This document shows, one piece after another, positions 25,301 through 34,309 of a DNA stretch of 64,000 bases (position 1 is its first letter; every line of letters begins with the position of its first letter). The DNA is from Haloferax prahovense DSM 18310. Its GTDB lineage: Archaea; Halobacteriota; Halobacteria; Halobacteriales; Haloferacaceae. The translations under genes and the position numbers were made by a program. Where the stretch lies: assembly GCF_000336815.1 (NCBI RefSeq), contig NZ_AOLG01000029.1:1-64000 (forward strand), written 5' to 3'. The notes below the pieces were generated by a model, which saw only the letters and a program-made list of their open reading frames with translations, was not told the DNA's origin and made no database searches.

Positions 25301-27961
25301 TCAGTCGTCCGGTCGAATCCGGGCGAGTCGCATCGCGTTGCCCGTCACGCCCATGGTCATCCCGGCGTCGCCCGCGAGGACCGCGAGCGCGACCGAGACG
25401 TAGCCGAAGGGCACGCCGACCGCGAGGACGGCCTTGATGGCGAGCGACGCCCAGATGTTCTGCCGGATGACGCCGTTCGCGCGGTGGGAGAGTTCGTAGA
25501 GGTACGGGAGCTTGGAGAGGTCGTCGGCCATGAGGGCGATGTCGGCCGTTTCGAGGGCGGTGTCGGTGCCGGCCGCGCCCATGGCGACGCCGACGGTGGC
25601 CGTGGCGAGCGCCGGGGCGTCGTTGATGCCGTCGCCGACCATGGCGACCGAGCCGTACTCGTCGAGGAGGCCCTCGACGGCGGCGACCTTGTCCTCCGGG
25701 AGGAGACCCGCGCGGAAGTCGTCGACGCCGACCTGCTCGGCGATGGCGCGGGCGGTCCCCTCGTTGTCGCCGGTGAGCATGACGACCGAGAGGCCGGCCT
25801 CGCGGAGTTTCGCGACCGTCTCGCGGGCGTCCGGGCGGACCTCGTCGGCGACGGCGACGACGCCTTCGAGGTCGTCTTCGGTCCCGACGAGGACGACCGT
25901 CTTGCCCTCGGACTGGAGTCGCGGAATCGTGTCCTCGACGAGGTTGAGACAGCCGTGGCGGTCACAGAGCTGTCGGACCTCCGCCGAAAGCTCCTCGCCG
26001 GGGCCGGTGACGTGGACGTGTTCGAGGTCGAAGCCGAGCTCCTCGAAGAAGCCGGGCTTACCGGCGAAGTGCGGGACGCCGTCGAGGTCGGCGCGGACGC
26101 CCTTGCCGGTGACGCTCTCGAAGTCGTCGACCTCGCGGGCGGCGACGCCCGTGCCCTCGGCGTGGGAGACGATGGCCTCGCCGATAGGGTGTTCGCTCCG
26201 GGATTCGAGGCCGCGCGCGCACCGAAGCACGTCCTCTTCGGAGTTCCCGTTGAGCGGGACCACGTCGGTGACGGTGAGTTCGCCCTTCGTGAGCGTGCCC
26301 GTCTTGTCCACGGCGATGGCCTCGATCGAACCCATCGCTTCGAGGTGCGTGCCGCCCTTGATGAGCACGCCGTTTTTCGCGGCCGACGTGATGCCCGAGA
26401 CGACCGAGACGGGCGTCGAGATGACGAACGCGCAGGGGCAGGCGAGCACGAGCATCGTGATGCCGTAGACGAACCACGTCACCCAGTCGAGGCCGAACGC
26501 GAGGGGCGGTATCGCCGCGACCGCGACCGCGACGACGACCATGACGGGAGTGTAGTACGACGAGAAGCGCTCCACGAACTGCTCGCGTTCGGTCTTGTTG
26601 GCCTGTGCGTCCTCGACCATCGAGACGATGCGCGAGAGGGTGTCGTCGCCCGCGGCGGACTCGACGCGGACTTCGAGGTAGCCCGCCTCGTTGACGGTGC
26701 CCGCGAACACCTCGTCGCCCTCGGCCTTGTCGACCGGGACGGACTCGCCGGTGATGGGGGCCTGGTTGACCGCGCTGTCGCCCGCGACGACCGTCCCGTC
26801 GACGGGAATCTTTTCGCCGGGCTTGACGGCGACCACGTCGCCGATGTCGAGTTCTTCGACAGGAACGACCGTCTCCACGCCGTCGCGGAGGACCGTCGCC
26901 TCGTCGGGCGAGAGGTCCATCAGCTCTCGGAGGGAGTCGCGCGTGCGGTCCATCGAGTAGCGTTCGAGCAGTTCGGAGACGCTGAAGAGGAACGCGAGCG
27001 TCGCGGCCTCGAAGTAGAGGCTCGTCGGCCCGGAGATGAGACTCGCGGTCACGGCGCTGAGAATCGCCGCCGACATCAGGAAGTCGATGTCGAGACTGCG
27101 GTTCTTCGCCGAGTAGTAGCCGTTGCGGAGAATGGCCTGTCCACCGAGCGCCGCCCCGAGAATGTAGAGCAGTTCGACGACCGTGAACGAGACGCCGAGG
27201 ACGCTCGCGACGACGAGTTCTAGCCCGAGTAGGTACTCCGCGGCGATGCCCGCCGCGAGGAAGCCGCCGCTTATCCACGTTTTCACCGCGCGCGTGCTGC
27301 GCCAGACGCTCTCGCGGTCCCCGCCGGCGTCAGCGTCGGCGTCGGTGTCCGCCTCGTCGGCGTCGGTTCCGGTGACCTCGTAGCCGGCGGCTTCGATGGC
27401 CGAGACGACCGAATCGAGGTCCGCGTCGGCCGCGAGCGTGACGACAGCGGTTCCGGTCGTCGGGCGCGTCTCGTACGACAGCACGCCCGGCGCACCGTTG
27501 AGCGCGTTTTCGACCTTTCCGGCGCAGGAGGCGCAGTCCATGTCCGGAACGGTGAACGAGACCTCGCGGGTCGAGGGGCCGTCTTCGACGGCGTAGCCCG
27601 CGCCCTCGATGTTGCCCCGGATGTCGTCGGGCGTGGTCCGGTCGGCGTCGTACTCGACGACGAGTCGGCCGGTCGTCGCCCGCGGGTCGATGTCGCCGAC
27701 GCCGTCGAGTTTCCGGACGCTGGACTCGACCTTGTTCGCACAGGAGGCGCAGTCCATATCCGGCACGGAGAACTCCGCGCGGGTCGAATCGGCGGGCCCA
27801 CCGGCGGAGTCGTCGCCCCCGGTCTCGCCGGCCGCCCCCGACTCCGACGCACCCTCGACCCCGCAGGCGTCGTCGCACCCGCATCCGTCGTCATCTGGCG
27901 GGTTAGTGGACGCGTCCGCCTCGTCGTCGGGGGCGGGCTTGCGTCCGTCGTGTTCGCTCAT
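25301..27961 (-). CDS. P1B-type heavy-metal ATPase (Zn/Cd/Pb exporter type)
   Basis: 886 residues. N-terminal Cys-rich CGCDDACG, then two HMA domains each with MDCASC, an acidic linker, six to eight membrane helices, CPC ion-binding motif (508-510), phosphorylation DKTGTLT (Asp552), SEHP in the N-domain, and hinge GDGINDAP. CPC followed by AFVISTP is the Zn/Cd/Pb (P1B-2) rather than the copper (CPCALGLATP) pattern, so efflux of Zn/Cd is likely, opposing znuACB. The adjacent 28002-28019 inverted repeat may be a metal-sensor site. Confidence 0.92.
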   Translation of the reverse strand: MSEHDGRKPAPDDEADASTNPPDDDGCGCDDACGVEGASESGAAGETGGDDSAGGPADSTRAEFSVPDMDCASCANKVESSVRKLDGVGDIDPRATTGRLVVEYDADRTTPDDIRGNIEGAGYAVEDGPSTREVSFTVPDMDCASCAGKVENALNGAPGVLSYETRPTTGTAVVTLAADADLDSVVSAIEAAGYEVTGTDADEADTDADADAGGDRESVWRSTRAVKTWISGGFLAAGIAAEYLLGLELVVASVLGVSFTVVELLYILGAALGGQAILRNGYYSAKNRSLDIDFLMSAAILSAVTASLISGPTSLYFEAATLAFLFSVSELLERYSMDRTRDSLRELMDLSPDEATVLRDGVETVVPVEELDIGDVVAVKPGEKIPVDGTVVAGDSAVNQAPITGESVPVDKAEGDEVFAGTVNEAGYLEVRVESAAGDDTLSRIVSMVEDAQANKTEREQFVERFSSYYTPVMVVVAVAVAAIPPLAFGLDWVTWFVYGITMLVLACPCAFVISTPVSVVSGITSAAKNGVLIKGGTHLEAMGSIEAIAVDKTGTLTKGELTVTDVVPLNGNSEEDVLRCARGLESRSEHPIGEAIVSHAEGTGVAAREVDDFESVTGKGVRADLDGVPHFAGKPGFFEELGFDLEHVHVTGPGEELSAEVRQLCDRHGCLNLVEDTIPRLQSEGKTVVLVGTEDDLEGVVAVADEVRPDARETVAKLREAGLSVVMLTGDNEGTARAIAEQVGVDDFRAGLLPEDKVAAVEGLLDEYGSVAMVGDGINDAPALATATVGVAMGAAGTDTALETADIALMADDLSKLPYLYELSHRANGVIRQNIWASLAIKAVLAVGVPFGYVSVALAVLAGDAGMTMGVTGNAMRLARIRPDD

Positions 27962-27983
27962 ACTCGGCAGTAGTCAGGGACAG

Positions 27984-28019
27984 TTTAATAATTCACCTGT
28001 TAGTAATCGGGGTGTTACT
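27984..28019 (-). promoter_or_regulatory. Promoter and candidate operator of the P1B ATPase
   Basis: Minus-strand GAATTATTAAA around 27984-27994 is TATA-like, 25-30 nt before the ATG at 27961. Just upstream AGTAA (28002-28006) and TTACT (28015-28019) form an inverted repeat with 8-bp spacer, a possible ArsR/SmtB-type site. Confidence 0.35.
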
Positions 28020-28032
28020 GTTGCAATTTCAC

Positions 28033-28051
28033 AACTCAATCGAACTGAGTT
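28033..28051. terminator. Short inverted repeat after the 28057 membrane gene
   Basis: AACTCA (28033-28038) and TGAGTT (28046-28051) can pair around a 7-nt loop, immediately after the stop at 28057 on the minus strand. It may mark the end of the upstream transcript; weak evidence. Confidence 0.25.
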
Positions 28052-28056
28052 AATAA

Positions 28057-29466
28057 TTAGAGGAACGGCGGGCTCGCCGTCGGCAGCGAGATGAGCCACA
28101 GGCTGAGAACCGTGTAGAGAATCATCACGGCGACGAAGGGGAACTGGCTCCGGACGGCCTGCAGTCGGCTGGGAAACGTCCGGTAGGCCTGCGAGTGCGC
28201 CACCCACACCGCGAGCAGGTGGCCGACGAGGACGAACGCGACGTTCAACCCGCCGAACCACGCGGGGAGCGTGAGGACGACCGGGTTCGCCGGCGACGAC
28301 AGCGGCGACGACAACGCCCCCACCAGCATCGGCGACAGCGAGACGAAGAAGCCGACGTAGTGCGCGAGGTGATAGCCGGCGGCGATCGCGAGCAGCGAGG
28401 GCGCGAATTTGACCGCGAGGTCGAGCGGCGTCTCGAAGGTGTCGATGCGGCGGGCGGTCACCCGCGCCGCGAGGACGTACAGGCCGAGGAAGACCGCGAA
28501 GCCGCCGAGGTAGAGCAGTCCGTAGACGAGAAGCGGCGGAAGCCCGACGCCCGCGAGCGACCGGATGGCCGCCGCGCCCTGCTCGGTCGTGACGAAGCCG
28601 CTGAAGGTGAGTTCCCAGACGAGGACGACCGCGACGGCCACGTCGCCGAGGTCCGTCAGGTCGTCGTCGGTGACGAGTCGCATCCCCGGGAGGCGGAACG
28701 AGAGGCCGTCGTCGTCGAGCCGAACCGGTGCGACGCGGCCGTAGAAGTGCAGGAAGGCGGAGACGGGGTCGACCTTGTCGAACCACGTGTCCGCGCCGAC
28801 GGCGACCGCACCGGCGAGCGTGACGACCGAGTAGGCGACGAGCGCGGTCGCGAGAACCGACGGCCGGGTCGTGACGTCGGTCGCGGTCTCGACCCAGACG
28901 AGCGCGAGAATCCCAGCCACCGCCGGCCAGCGACCGAGTCGCTCGGGATACGAGACGAAACCGTTCGGAACCGCCGAGACGACGGTTCGCCACGGGTTCA
29001 GCGCGCGCCACGTGTCGGCTACGAGGTACGAGAACATCGTGTATCCGGCGCGGAGTCCCGCGAAGACGACGATAACGGCGAAGCTGACGGTCGGGACCTG
29101 CGGGCCGGTATAGCCGAGATAGACCACGAGTGCGAGGAGCGCGAGGCCGAGGACGCCACCCGTGACCCGCAGGGCGCGCAGGACGCTGTCTGAGATACCC
29201 GCTTCGGACCCGGTCTGCCACAGGTGGACGCGCTCGATGAACCGGCGGTCGGTGACGAAACTGGCGAGGAGTGCGGAGGCCCCGACGGTCGCGCCGCCGG
29301 TGGCGAGATAGAGCCACTGCGGGACCGCGAGGTTGTCCTCCGACGCGCCCGCGAGGCCGACCGCGGCGTTGCTCGCGGCCGCCGGGTCGGCGAGAAGCGA
29401 CAGGAGGCTCGCCAGTAGGAGACCGAGACCGAATCGTCTGAGGGAGAGGGGTCGGAGTCGGGTCAT
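28057..29466 (-). CDS. Polytopic membrane protein, candidate metal-module component
   Basis: 469 residues from the ATG at 29466. An N-terminal signal-like helix (FGLGLLLASLLSLLADPAAAS) and about ten more hydrophobic helices (LYLATGGATVGASALLASF, VVFAGLRAGYTMFSYLVA, YHLAHYVGFFVSLSPMLVG). A His pair in GYHLAHYVGF could bind metal or heme. No REGLE motif of FTR1 permeases. The ATG overlaps the stop of the small zinc-finger gene (ATGA), which follows a P19-like lipoprotein gene. Transport role inferred from context; family not recognised. Confidence 0.72.
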   Translation of the reverse strand: MTRLRPLSLRRFGLGLLLASLLSLLADPAAASNAAVGLAGASEDNLAVPQWLYLATGGATVGASALLASFVTDRRFIERVHLWQTGSEAGISDSVLRALRVTGGVLGLALLALVVYLGYTGPQVPTVSFAVIVVFAGLRAGYTMFSYLVADTWRALNPWRTVVSAVPNGFVSYPERLGRWPAVAGILALVWVETATDVTTRPSVLATALVAYSVVTLAGAVAVGADTWFDKVDPVSAFLHFYGRVAPVRLDDDGLSFRLPGMRLVTDDDLTDLGDVAVAVVLVWELTFSGFVTTEQGAAAIRSLAGVGLPPLLVYGLLYLGGFAVFLGLYVLAARVTARRIDTFETPLDLAVKFAPSLLAIAAGYHLAHYVGFFVSLSPMLVGALSSPLSSPANPVVLTLPAWFGGLNVAFVLVGHLLAVWVAHSQAYRTFPSRLQAVRSQFPFVAVMILYTVLSLWLISLPTASPPFL

Positions 29467-29720
29467 GATGCGAAGACGATAAACAGCATGAGGAAGCCGA
29501 AGTACAGCAGGACGAGGACGCCGAGCGCGCGGATGCGGAACGACTTGAGTTCGTCTTCCTCCTCGTAGTACGCCTCGCGGTACGCCTCGACCTCCCCGGC
29601 GTCGAGGTCGTCGGGGTGTCTCGCGCCCCGGTGGAGGACCAGCAGTCGCTCGGTCGGATACGCCTCGCCGCACGCTGTGCAGGTGTGGCGGTCGCGCGTC
29701 GCGTCGGTGTCCGTGGTCAT
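29463..29720 (-). CDS. Small membrane protein with C2H2-like zinc finger (DUF7410-like)
   Basis: 85 residues from the ATG at 29720. CTACGEAYPTERLLVLHRGARH gives CxxC ... HxxxxH, a plausible zinc site at about residues 13-36. One C-terminal transmembrane helix (IRALGVLVLLYFGFLMLFIVFA) anchors it. The stop overlaps the start of the polytopic protein by 4 nt, implying translational coupling and a shared complex. DUF7410 label is from recall. Confidence 0.75.
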   Translation of the reverse strand: MTTDTDATRDRHTCTACGEAYPTERLLVLHRGARHPDDLDAGEVEAYREAYYEEEDELKSFRIRALGVLVLLYFGFLMLFIVFAS

Positions 29721-29863
29721 CCGATAGTCACTCGAAGTTCGGGGAGGGTGGCTTCTGAACGTTTCTATCGCGGGTGTTCGCGCCGTTGACATCGAACGGG
29801 CCGGGGCCGGCGGCGGGCCGCGAGTGCGAGCAGCGAGACGCGCGACAGCGGCGGGGCGACGCC

Positions 29864-30928
29864 TCAGACGTCGAACCGCATCGATTCGAACTCCATGAAC
29901 GCCGTCTCGTAGCCGTCGTGGCGCGCAACCTGTGGTGGCACGTCCACCGAGAGCGTCAGCGAGTCGCCGGATTCGACGCCGTCGACCCCCACGCCGTAGT
30001 GATAACTGAGGTCGGGGTCGAGCGTCCGGTCGAGTCGCGCCCCATCGAGCACCGCGGTTCCGCCGCGTTCGAGCGTGGCTCTGACGCCCATCATCGGCAG
30101 GACGAACTCGTTGTACGGGGTCCGCGCCGAGACGTAGAGGTACGAGCCGTCGACGCCGAACCGGGAACCGTCGTCGACGACGAGGGCGTCGAACAGGGCG
30201 TCGGCGCTCGTCCGTCGGCCGAGGTGGCGACCGGGGAGGTCGTCGACGGCGGGCGCTTTCCCGGTCGGGACACCCATCATCTCCATCGCGGAGACCGCGC
30301 CGCGCGACCCGGCATCGTCGCCGAGCCGACGCAGTTCCACGTCGTAGAGGTCGTCCGTCTCGAAGGCGAACTCGAACGTCGCCGTCTCGGCCGCGTCGAA
30401 CCGCCCGACGAACGAGCCGGTTCGGGAAAGCGAGGTGCCGCCGATGTGCACGCGGGCCTCGTAGTCGCCCTCGCCGTCGAGAACGTAGTTCGAGCCGTAG
30501 TGCATCCCCATCTGCTGGGAGAGCATCGGGTAGGCGACCTCCTCGCTCACGAGGTCGCCGTCGCGGAGAATTTCGATGGAGACGCCGGCGTCCAGCGGGA
30601 GGACGGTCCCCGTCTCAGCGTCCCACAGCGACGCCATGAGGTGAATCGAGTCGTCGGCCTCGACGACGGTCTTCCCGAGTTCCGAACCGGCGGCGGTCCA
30701 GAAGCGGTGGGGGTACGAGTAGGTGAGCGCGACGCCGTAGGGACCGGCCGTCGTCTTCCCGTACATCTTCATCCCCTCGGTGATGGCGGGCAGGTAGACC
30801 GCGGCCGGACGGTCCTCGACGAGCGGCGGGTCGCGCCACGCCGACTGCCGTTCGAACCCGCCGAGACACCCCGCGGTGGCGGCGATAGCACCGATTCCGA
30901 GCGTCTTGATGGCGTCGCGTCGTTTCAT
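29864..30928 (-). CDS. P19-like periplasmic metal-binding lipoprotein (DUF7350-like)
   Basis: 354 residues. Signal MKRRDAIKTLGIGAIAATAGC with Tat RR and lipobox TAGC. The first domain resembles the P19/Tpd iron- and copper-binding family: VYLPAITEGMKMYGKTTAG, VALTYSYPHRFW, and PMLSQQMGMHYGSNYVLDG with Met and His ligands. The second half is a further beta domain. P19 partners with a permease in iron uptake; here the zinc-finger protein and polytopic protein follow on the same strand after a 143-bp gap. Metal identity unproven. Confidence 0.72.
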   Translation of the reverse strand: MKRRDAIKTLGIGAIAATAGCLGGFERQSAWRDPPLVEDRPAAVYLPAITEGMKMYGKTTAGPYGVALTYSYPHRFWTAAGSELGKTVVEADDSIHLMASLWDAETGTVLPLDAGVSIEILRDGDLVSEEVAYPMLSQQMGMHYGSNYVLDGEGDYEARVHIGGTSLSRTGSFVGRFDAAETATFEFAFETDDLYDVELRRLGDDAGSRGAVSAMEMMGVPTGKAPAVDDLPGRHLGRRTSADALFDALVVDDGSRFGVDGSYLYVSARTPYNEFVLPMMGVRATLERGGTAVLDGARLDRTLDPDLSYHYGVGVDGVESGDSLTLSVDVPPQVARHDGYETAFMEFESMRFDV

Positions 30929-31095
30929 GGTGTCTCGATAGCGTCTCGTCGGCTCATGGTGAGAGACCGCCGCGCGTCTCCGCGAAGCGGTCGAGTTACC
31001 GCAGCTAGCGGCCCGGTGCCAATGTCGGTTGCGCTTCCGCGTCGGGTTTCGAGGGGTGGTGCCGTCGTTATCAACTGCCGGTTTCCCGCACCACG

Positions 31096-31102
31096 TTTAT
31101 AT
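31096..31102 (+). promoter_or_regulatory. TATA box of the histidine kinase gene (leaderless)
   Basis: TTTATAT lies 25-31 nt before the ATG at 31127, the leaderless spacing. Confidence 0.5.
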
Positions 31103-31126
31103 CTCCGCTCGCGCTCCGTTCGGACG

Positions 31127-32773
31127 ATGAACGACTCGCCGTTCGACGGTCTCGACGCCCGCACGATGGCGCTGGCGTACCTCGGCTTCGGGACCGCAGG
31201 CATCCTCGGCGGCGAGTTACTCCTGTCGGCCACGCTGGGTGCGCCCCCGGCCCCCGAAGCCGAACTCGTCAAGGGGTTGGTTTTCGTCGCCGTCTCAACC
31301 GCGTTCGTCTGGGCGCTCGCCTCCCGGAAAGACCGGCGAATCGAGCGCCAACAGGCGTCGATTCGTTCGTCGCTGGACCAGCTTCGAACCGTGGTCGCCG
31401 CGTCCCCGGTTCCGATTATCGCGGTCACGCCCGAGGGGCGCGTAACGAGGTGGAACGACGCCGCCACGGAGGCGTTCGGCTGGGAGCGCGACGAGGTGCT
31501 CGGCGAGCCGCTCCCCTACAGCGCGGGCGAGAACAGCGAAAACAGCGAGGAGATTATCCGGCGGACCATCGACGAAGACGGCCTGTCGGACGTTTCGGTC
31601 GAGCGACGGCGCTCGAACGGCGACCTCCGGGGGTTTCGGCTCTCGACGGCGGTCGTCCGCGACGCCGACGACGAGCCCGTCGAAATCGTCGGCGTCTTCG
31701 TCGACGTGACCGACCAACGGCGACGGGAGCGACGCCTCCGCGAGTTCGAGCAGGCCGTCGAACGGGCGGGGCACGCGATTTACCTCACTACGCCCGACGG
31801 GGAGATTACGTACGTCAACCCGGCGTTCGAGGAGACGACCGGCTACGACGCCGCGGAGGCGGTCGGCGAGCCCGCGTCGATTCTCAGTTCGGGCGAGATG
31901 CCGGACGCGTACTACGACCGGCTGTGGCGGACCATCCAGTCCGGCGAGACGTGGCGGGAGCGGATTATCGACCGTCGGAAGAGCGGTGAGCTCTACACCG
32001 CGATACAGACTATCGCACCCATCGCGAGCGACGACGACATCCACGGCTACGTCGCCATCCAGTCGGACATCACCGAGTCGGAGCTGACCAGACAACGGCT
32101 CGGCGTCCTCAACCGGATGTTCCGGCACAACCTCCGAAACCGGATGAACGTCATCGAGGGCTACGCGGAGCTGATTCGCCGGAACGCGGCCGGCGTCACC
32201 GACGAGGACCTCACCGACGCCGCCGAGACCATCGTCGAAGCGGCGAGCGAACTCGTGGCGCTCTCGGAGAAGGCCCAGACCGTCTCGGACGCCCTCGAAT
32301 CCGAGGCGACGCCGCGGCGCGTCTCGGCGCTCGTCGAGTCCGCCGTGTCGCGAGCCGAATCGACGTATCCCGAGGCGACGATACGAACGGACATCGAAAC
32401 GGAGCTCTTCGCACGGGTCGACAGCCGCGTCGGCGCGGCGCTCGACGAGTTGATCGCGAACGCGCTCAAACACGGCGGCGAGACGGTCCACATCGACGTG
32501 TACCAAACGGAAGACGACGACTCGAAGCTCGTCGTCCGGGTCGCCGACGACGGGCCCGGCATCCCCGACGAGGAGTGGCGAGTCATCAAGCGCGGCGAGG
32601 AGACGCCGCTCGAACACGGGACCGGGATGGGGCTGTGGCTGGTCCACTGGGTCGTCAAGAAGGCGGGCGGAAGCATGGAGTTAGAACCGTCTCCCCTCGG
32701 GGGGACGGCCGTGACGCTGAAACTGCCGGTCGGAGCGGAGCGACCGCGAACGTGGTTCCCGAGCGAGGAGTGA
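31127..32773 (+). CDS. Membrane PAS-PAS sensor histidine kinase
   Basis: 548 residues from the ATG at 31127. Two membrane helices (about 14-35 and 48-67), a short coiled linker, two PAS domains (about 85-200 and 205-325), the haloarchaeal-type phospho-acceptor region MFRHNLRNRMNVIEGYAELI (His334) and a HATPase domain with N-box DELIANALKHG, G1 DDGPGIPDEE and G2 GTGMGLWLVHW. No response regulator is adjacent, as usual for orphan haloarchaeal kinases. The open frame extends 450 codons upstream, but that part is Arg/Gly/Val shadow sequence. Confidence 0.9.
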   Translation: MNDSPFDGLDARTMALAYLGFGTAGILGGELLLSATLGAPPAPEAELVKGLVFVAVSTAFVWALASRKDRRIERQQASIRSSLDQLRTVVAASPVPIIAVTPEGRVTRWNDAATEAFGWERDEVLGEPLPYSAGENSENSEEIIRRTIDEDGLSDVSVERRRSNGDLRGFRLSTAVVRDADDEPVEIVGVFVDVTDQRRRERRLREFEQAVERAGHAIYLTTPDGEITYVNPAFEETTGYDAAEAVGEPASILSSGEMPDAYYDRLWRTIQSGETWRERIIDRRKSGELYTAIQTIAPIASDDDIHGYVAIQSDITESELTRQRLGVLNRMFRHNLRNRMNVIEGYAELIRRNAAGVTDEDLTDAAETIVEAASELVALSEKAQTVSDALESEATPRRVSALVESAVSRAESTYPEATIRTDIETELFARVDSRVGAALDELIANALKHGGETVHIDVYQTEDDDSKLVVRVADDGPGIPDEEWRVIKRGEETPLEHGTGMGLWLVHWVVKKAGGSMELEPSPLGGTAVTLKLPVGAERPRTWFPSEE

Positions 32774-32850
32774 CCGCGCACCCCGCGATTGATCAGATAC
32801 CACAAGCCCGACTAGCCGAGAGGTGACGCCCGTCGGGTCGAGCGTCCGAT

Positions 32851-33267
32851 TCAGGTTTCGAGAAGTTCGACGAGGTTTCCCTCGGGGTCGCGGACGAACG
32901 CGATTCGCGTGCCGCTTTCGGTCGTCTGCGGTTCGCTGAGCGTCTCGGCGTCGGACGGGAGTTCCGCCACCGCGGCGTCGACGTCGTCCACCGAGAGGCC
33001 GAGGTGGGTCGCCCCGGGGCGGTTGAGCGTCGGTTCGTCGGTGTCGGCTCCGACCGGGTCGTACTCGACGAGTTCGATGCGTACGTCGCCGCCGTCGAGG
33101 TGGGCGAACCGCGCCGATGCGCCGTCGACGGAGACGGCGGTGGCGAACTCCTCGCCGCCGACTTCGAAGCGGGAGACGACCGGGAGGTCGAGCGCATCGC
33201 GATAGAATTCGAGCGTCGAATCGAGGTCACGAACGGTGATACCGACGTGGTGCGCGTTGGTGTTCAC
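32851..33267 (-). CDS. Glyoxalase/VOC superfamily protein
   Basis: 138 residues from a GTG at 33267 (MNTNAHHVGITVRDLDST). Two beta-alpha-beta-beta-beta units: HHVGITVRDLDSTLEFYRDAL, then HLGLSVDDVDAAVAEL, ending FVRDPEGNLVELLE. His at residues 6-7, His in HLGLSV and the Glu in GNLVELLE are candidate metal ligands, consistent with lactoylglutathione-lyase or dioxygenase-like chemistry. Upstream in-frame codons are non-homologous, so GTG is preferred. The substrate is unknown. Confidence 0.85.
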   Translation of the reverse strand: MNTNAHHVGITVRDLDSTLEFYRDALDLPVVSRFEVGGEEFATAVSVDGASARFAHLDGGDVRIELVEYDPVGADTDEPTLNRPGATHLGLSVDDVDAAVAELPSDAETLSEPQTTESGTRIAFVRDPEGNLVELLET

Positions 33268-33504
33268 GGTTCGTCTGCGCGCGCAGAGCGTCAAAGGCGC
33301 TTCGTTCGAACCACGGTCGGCAGACGGCGACCGGCCGACACCGACCCGGGTTCGCCGCGCCGCCGTCTCGGTCCACTGGGTAGTGCTTCTCGTGCGCGCT
33401 CGCGAGGCGCGACGCGGGTCGGGGCCCCGTCGCCCAGCAGAGACCGTATCGCATATACCCGCTGGGCCGCCCAGATAGGGTACGATGGAACCGACAGGCA
33501 CGCG

Positions 33505-33891
33505 ATGCGAGGTGGTGCGGCCGTGAGCGAACCGTTCGTCGAATCGCTCCCCGGACGGGCCGTCCCCAAGTCGTTCGTCGCCGAACTCGAGACGAAAGAG
33601 GCGATTCAGCAGGCCGTCGCCGTCCGCGGTTACAACCTCGAACGCGACGGCGAGACGGTTCAGCACGCCTACCAACTGGTCGTGAACGTCCGCGGGAAGT
33701 ACATCCTCGGGCTTCATCTCACGAACGGGACGTGGCGCGTCGTCTTCGACACCCGCGACCACCCGAAACTCGCACAGGAGGGCCCGCGCGCGGCCTACGA
33801 GGCCGTCCACGACGCGCTCTACGAGCGCGCGCCTTCCGACGCTGAGATAGACTTCGAGTCGACGCCGCGATTCTGGAACGCCACGCAGTAG
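33505..33891 (+). CDS. DUF7522-like haloarchaeal protein
   Basis: 128 residues from the ATG at 33505; a GTG at 33523 (VSEPFVESLPG) is an equally good start. Acidic, no signal peptide or helix. Contains VPKSFVAELETKEAIQQA and VVNVRGKYILGLHLTNGTWRVVFDTRD, a compact beta-rich domain found across haloarchaea. TATA-like GCATATACC near 33450. Function unknown. An oligo-T tract follows the stop. Confidence 0.75.
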   Translation: MRGGAAVSEPFVESLPGRAVPKSFVAELETKEAIQQAVAVRGYNLERDGETVQHAYQLVVNVRGKYILGLHLTNGTWRVVFDTRDHPKLAQEGPRAAYEAVHDALYERAPSDAEIDFESTPRFWNATQ

Positions 33892-33904
33892 GTCGTTCAG
33901 CGAG

Positions 33905-33910
33905 TTTTTT
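33905..33910 (+). terminator. Oligo-T terminator
   Basis: TTTTTT 14 nt after the stop of the DUF7522-like gene, the usual archaeal intrinsic termination signal. Confidence 0.5.
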
Positions 33911-34151
33911 CTGCGTTTCAGCGTTCTCACGACCGTCACCGGTGCGTGCGAACGCGCGCGCCGCGGCGACGACCGGCCGAACCCACACCACCGTGTCCGC
34001 AGAAACTCGGGTGTGACACGGTTCGGACGGACGCGCCGTGCGGTCGCGGAGCGAATCCGAGGGGGAGAGCGTCAGAGCAGCGGTTCACCACCGGAGGTAC
34101 CCGCCGATGGTATGCAGGTGGGATTGAACGGCTTAAATCCAGAATTCAGGC

Positions 34152-34168
34152 GTTAGGAGCGTCCTAAC
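34152..34168. promoter_or_regulatory. Perfect inverted repeat upstream of the pilin promoter
   Basis: GTTAGGA-GCG-TCCTAAC, 7-bp arms with 3-bp spacer, centred about 45 bp upstream of the TATA box, where an activator would sit. No regulator gene is adjacent. Confidence 0.45.
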
Positions 34169-34199
34169 CGCTCGAATAGACCGGTAAGTCGCTGCGAAA

Positions 34200-34209
34200 T
34201 TAAATATAT
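34200..34209 (+). promoter_or_regulatory. TATA box of pilin gene 1
   Basis: TTAAATATAT in a GC-rich context, about 100 nt before the ATG at 34310, implying an untranslated leader of roughly 75 nt. Confidence 0.5.
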
Positions 34210-34309
34210 CCGGAACATACGAAAGGCCAACAGGAGCCGGAACATGTGGCCGCTCGAAGTCCCGTGTGGTGGGCACGAGGTGGGTCTGAGGCCGGTCCTG
34301 GGTAGAACA

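Larger units (their letters stand above)
33911..34309. other. Gene-free stretch upstream of the pilin genes
   Basis: About 400 bp. It contains the perfect inverted repeat at 34152-34168 and the pilin TATA box at 34200-34209, leaving a leader of roughly 75 nt before the pilin ATG. The first 230 bp are GC-rich and show nothing. Confidence 0.55.

Noticed and set aside
25484..27223. 579-codon plus-strand frame within the P-type ATPase
   Set aside because: Exact antisense of the ATPase domains; Val/Arg/Glu/Asp-rich shadow protein.
29774..31126. 450-codon upstream extension of the histidine kinase frame
   Set aside because: It is antisense to the P19-like lipoprotein gene and has no domain; the TATA box and ATG at 31127 define the real start.
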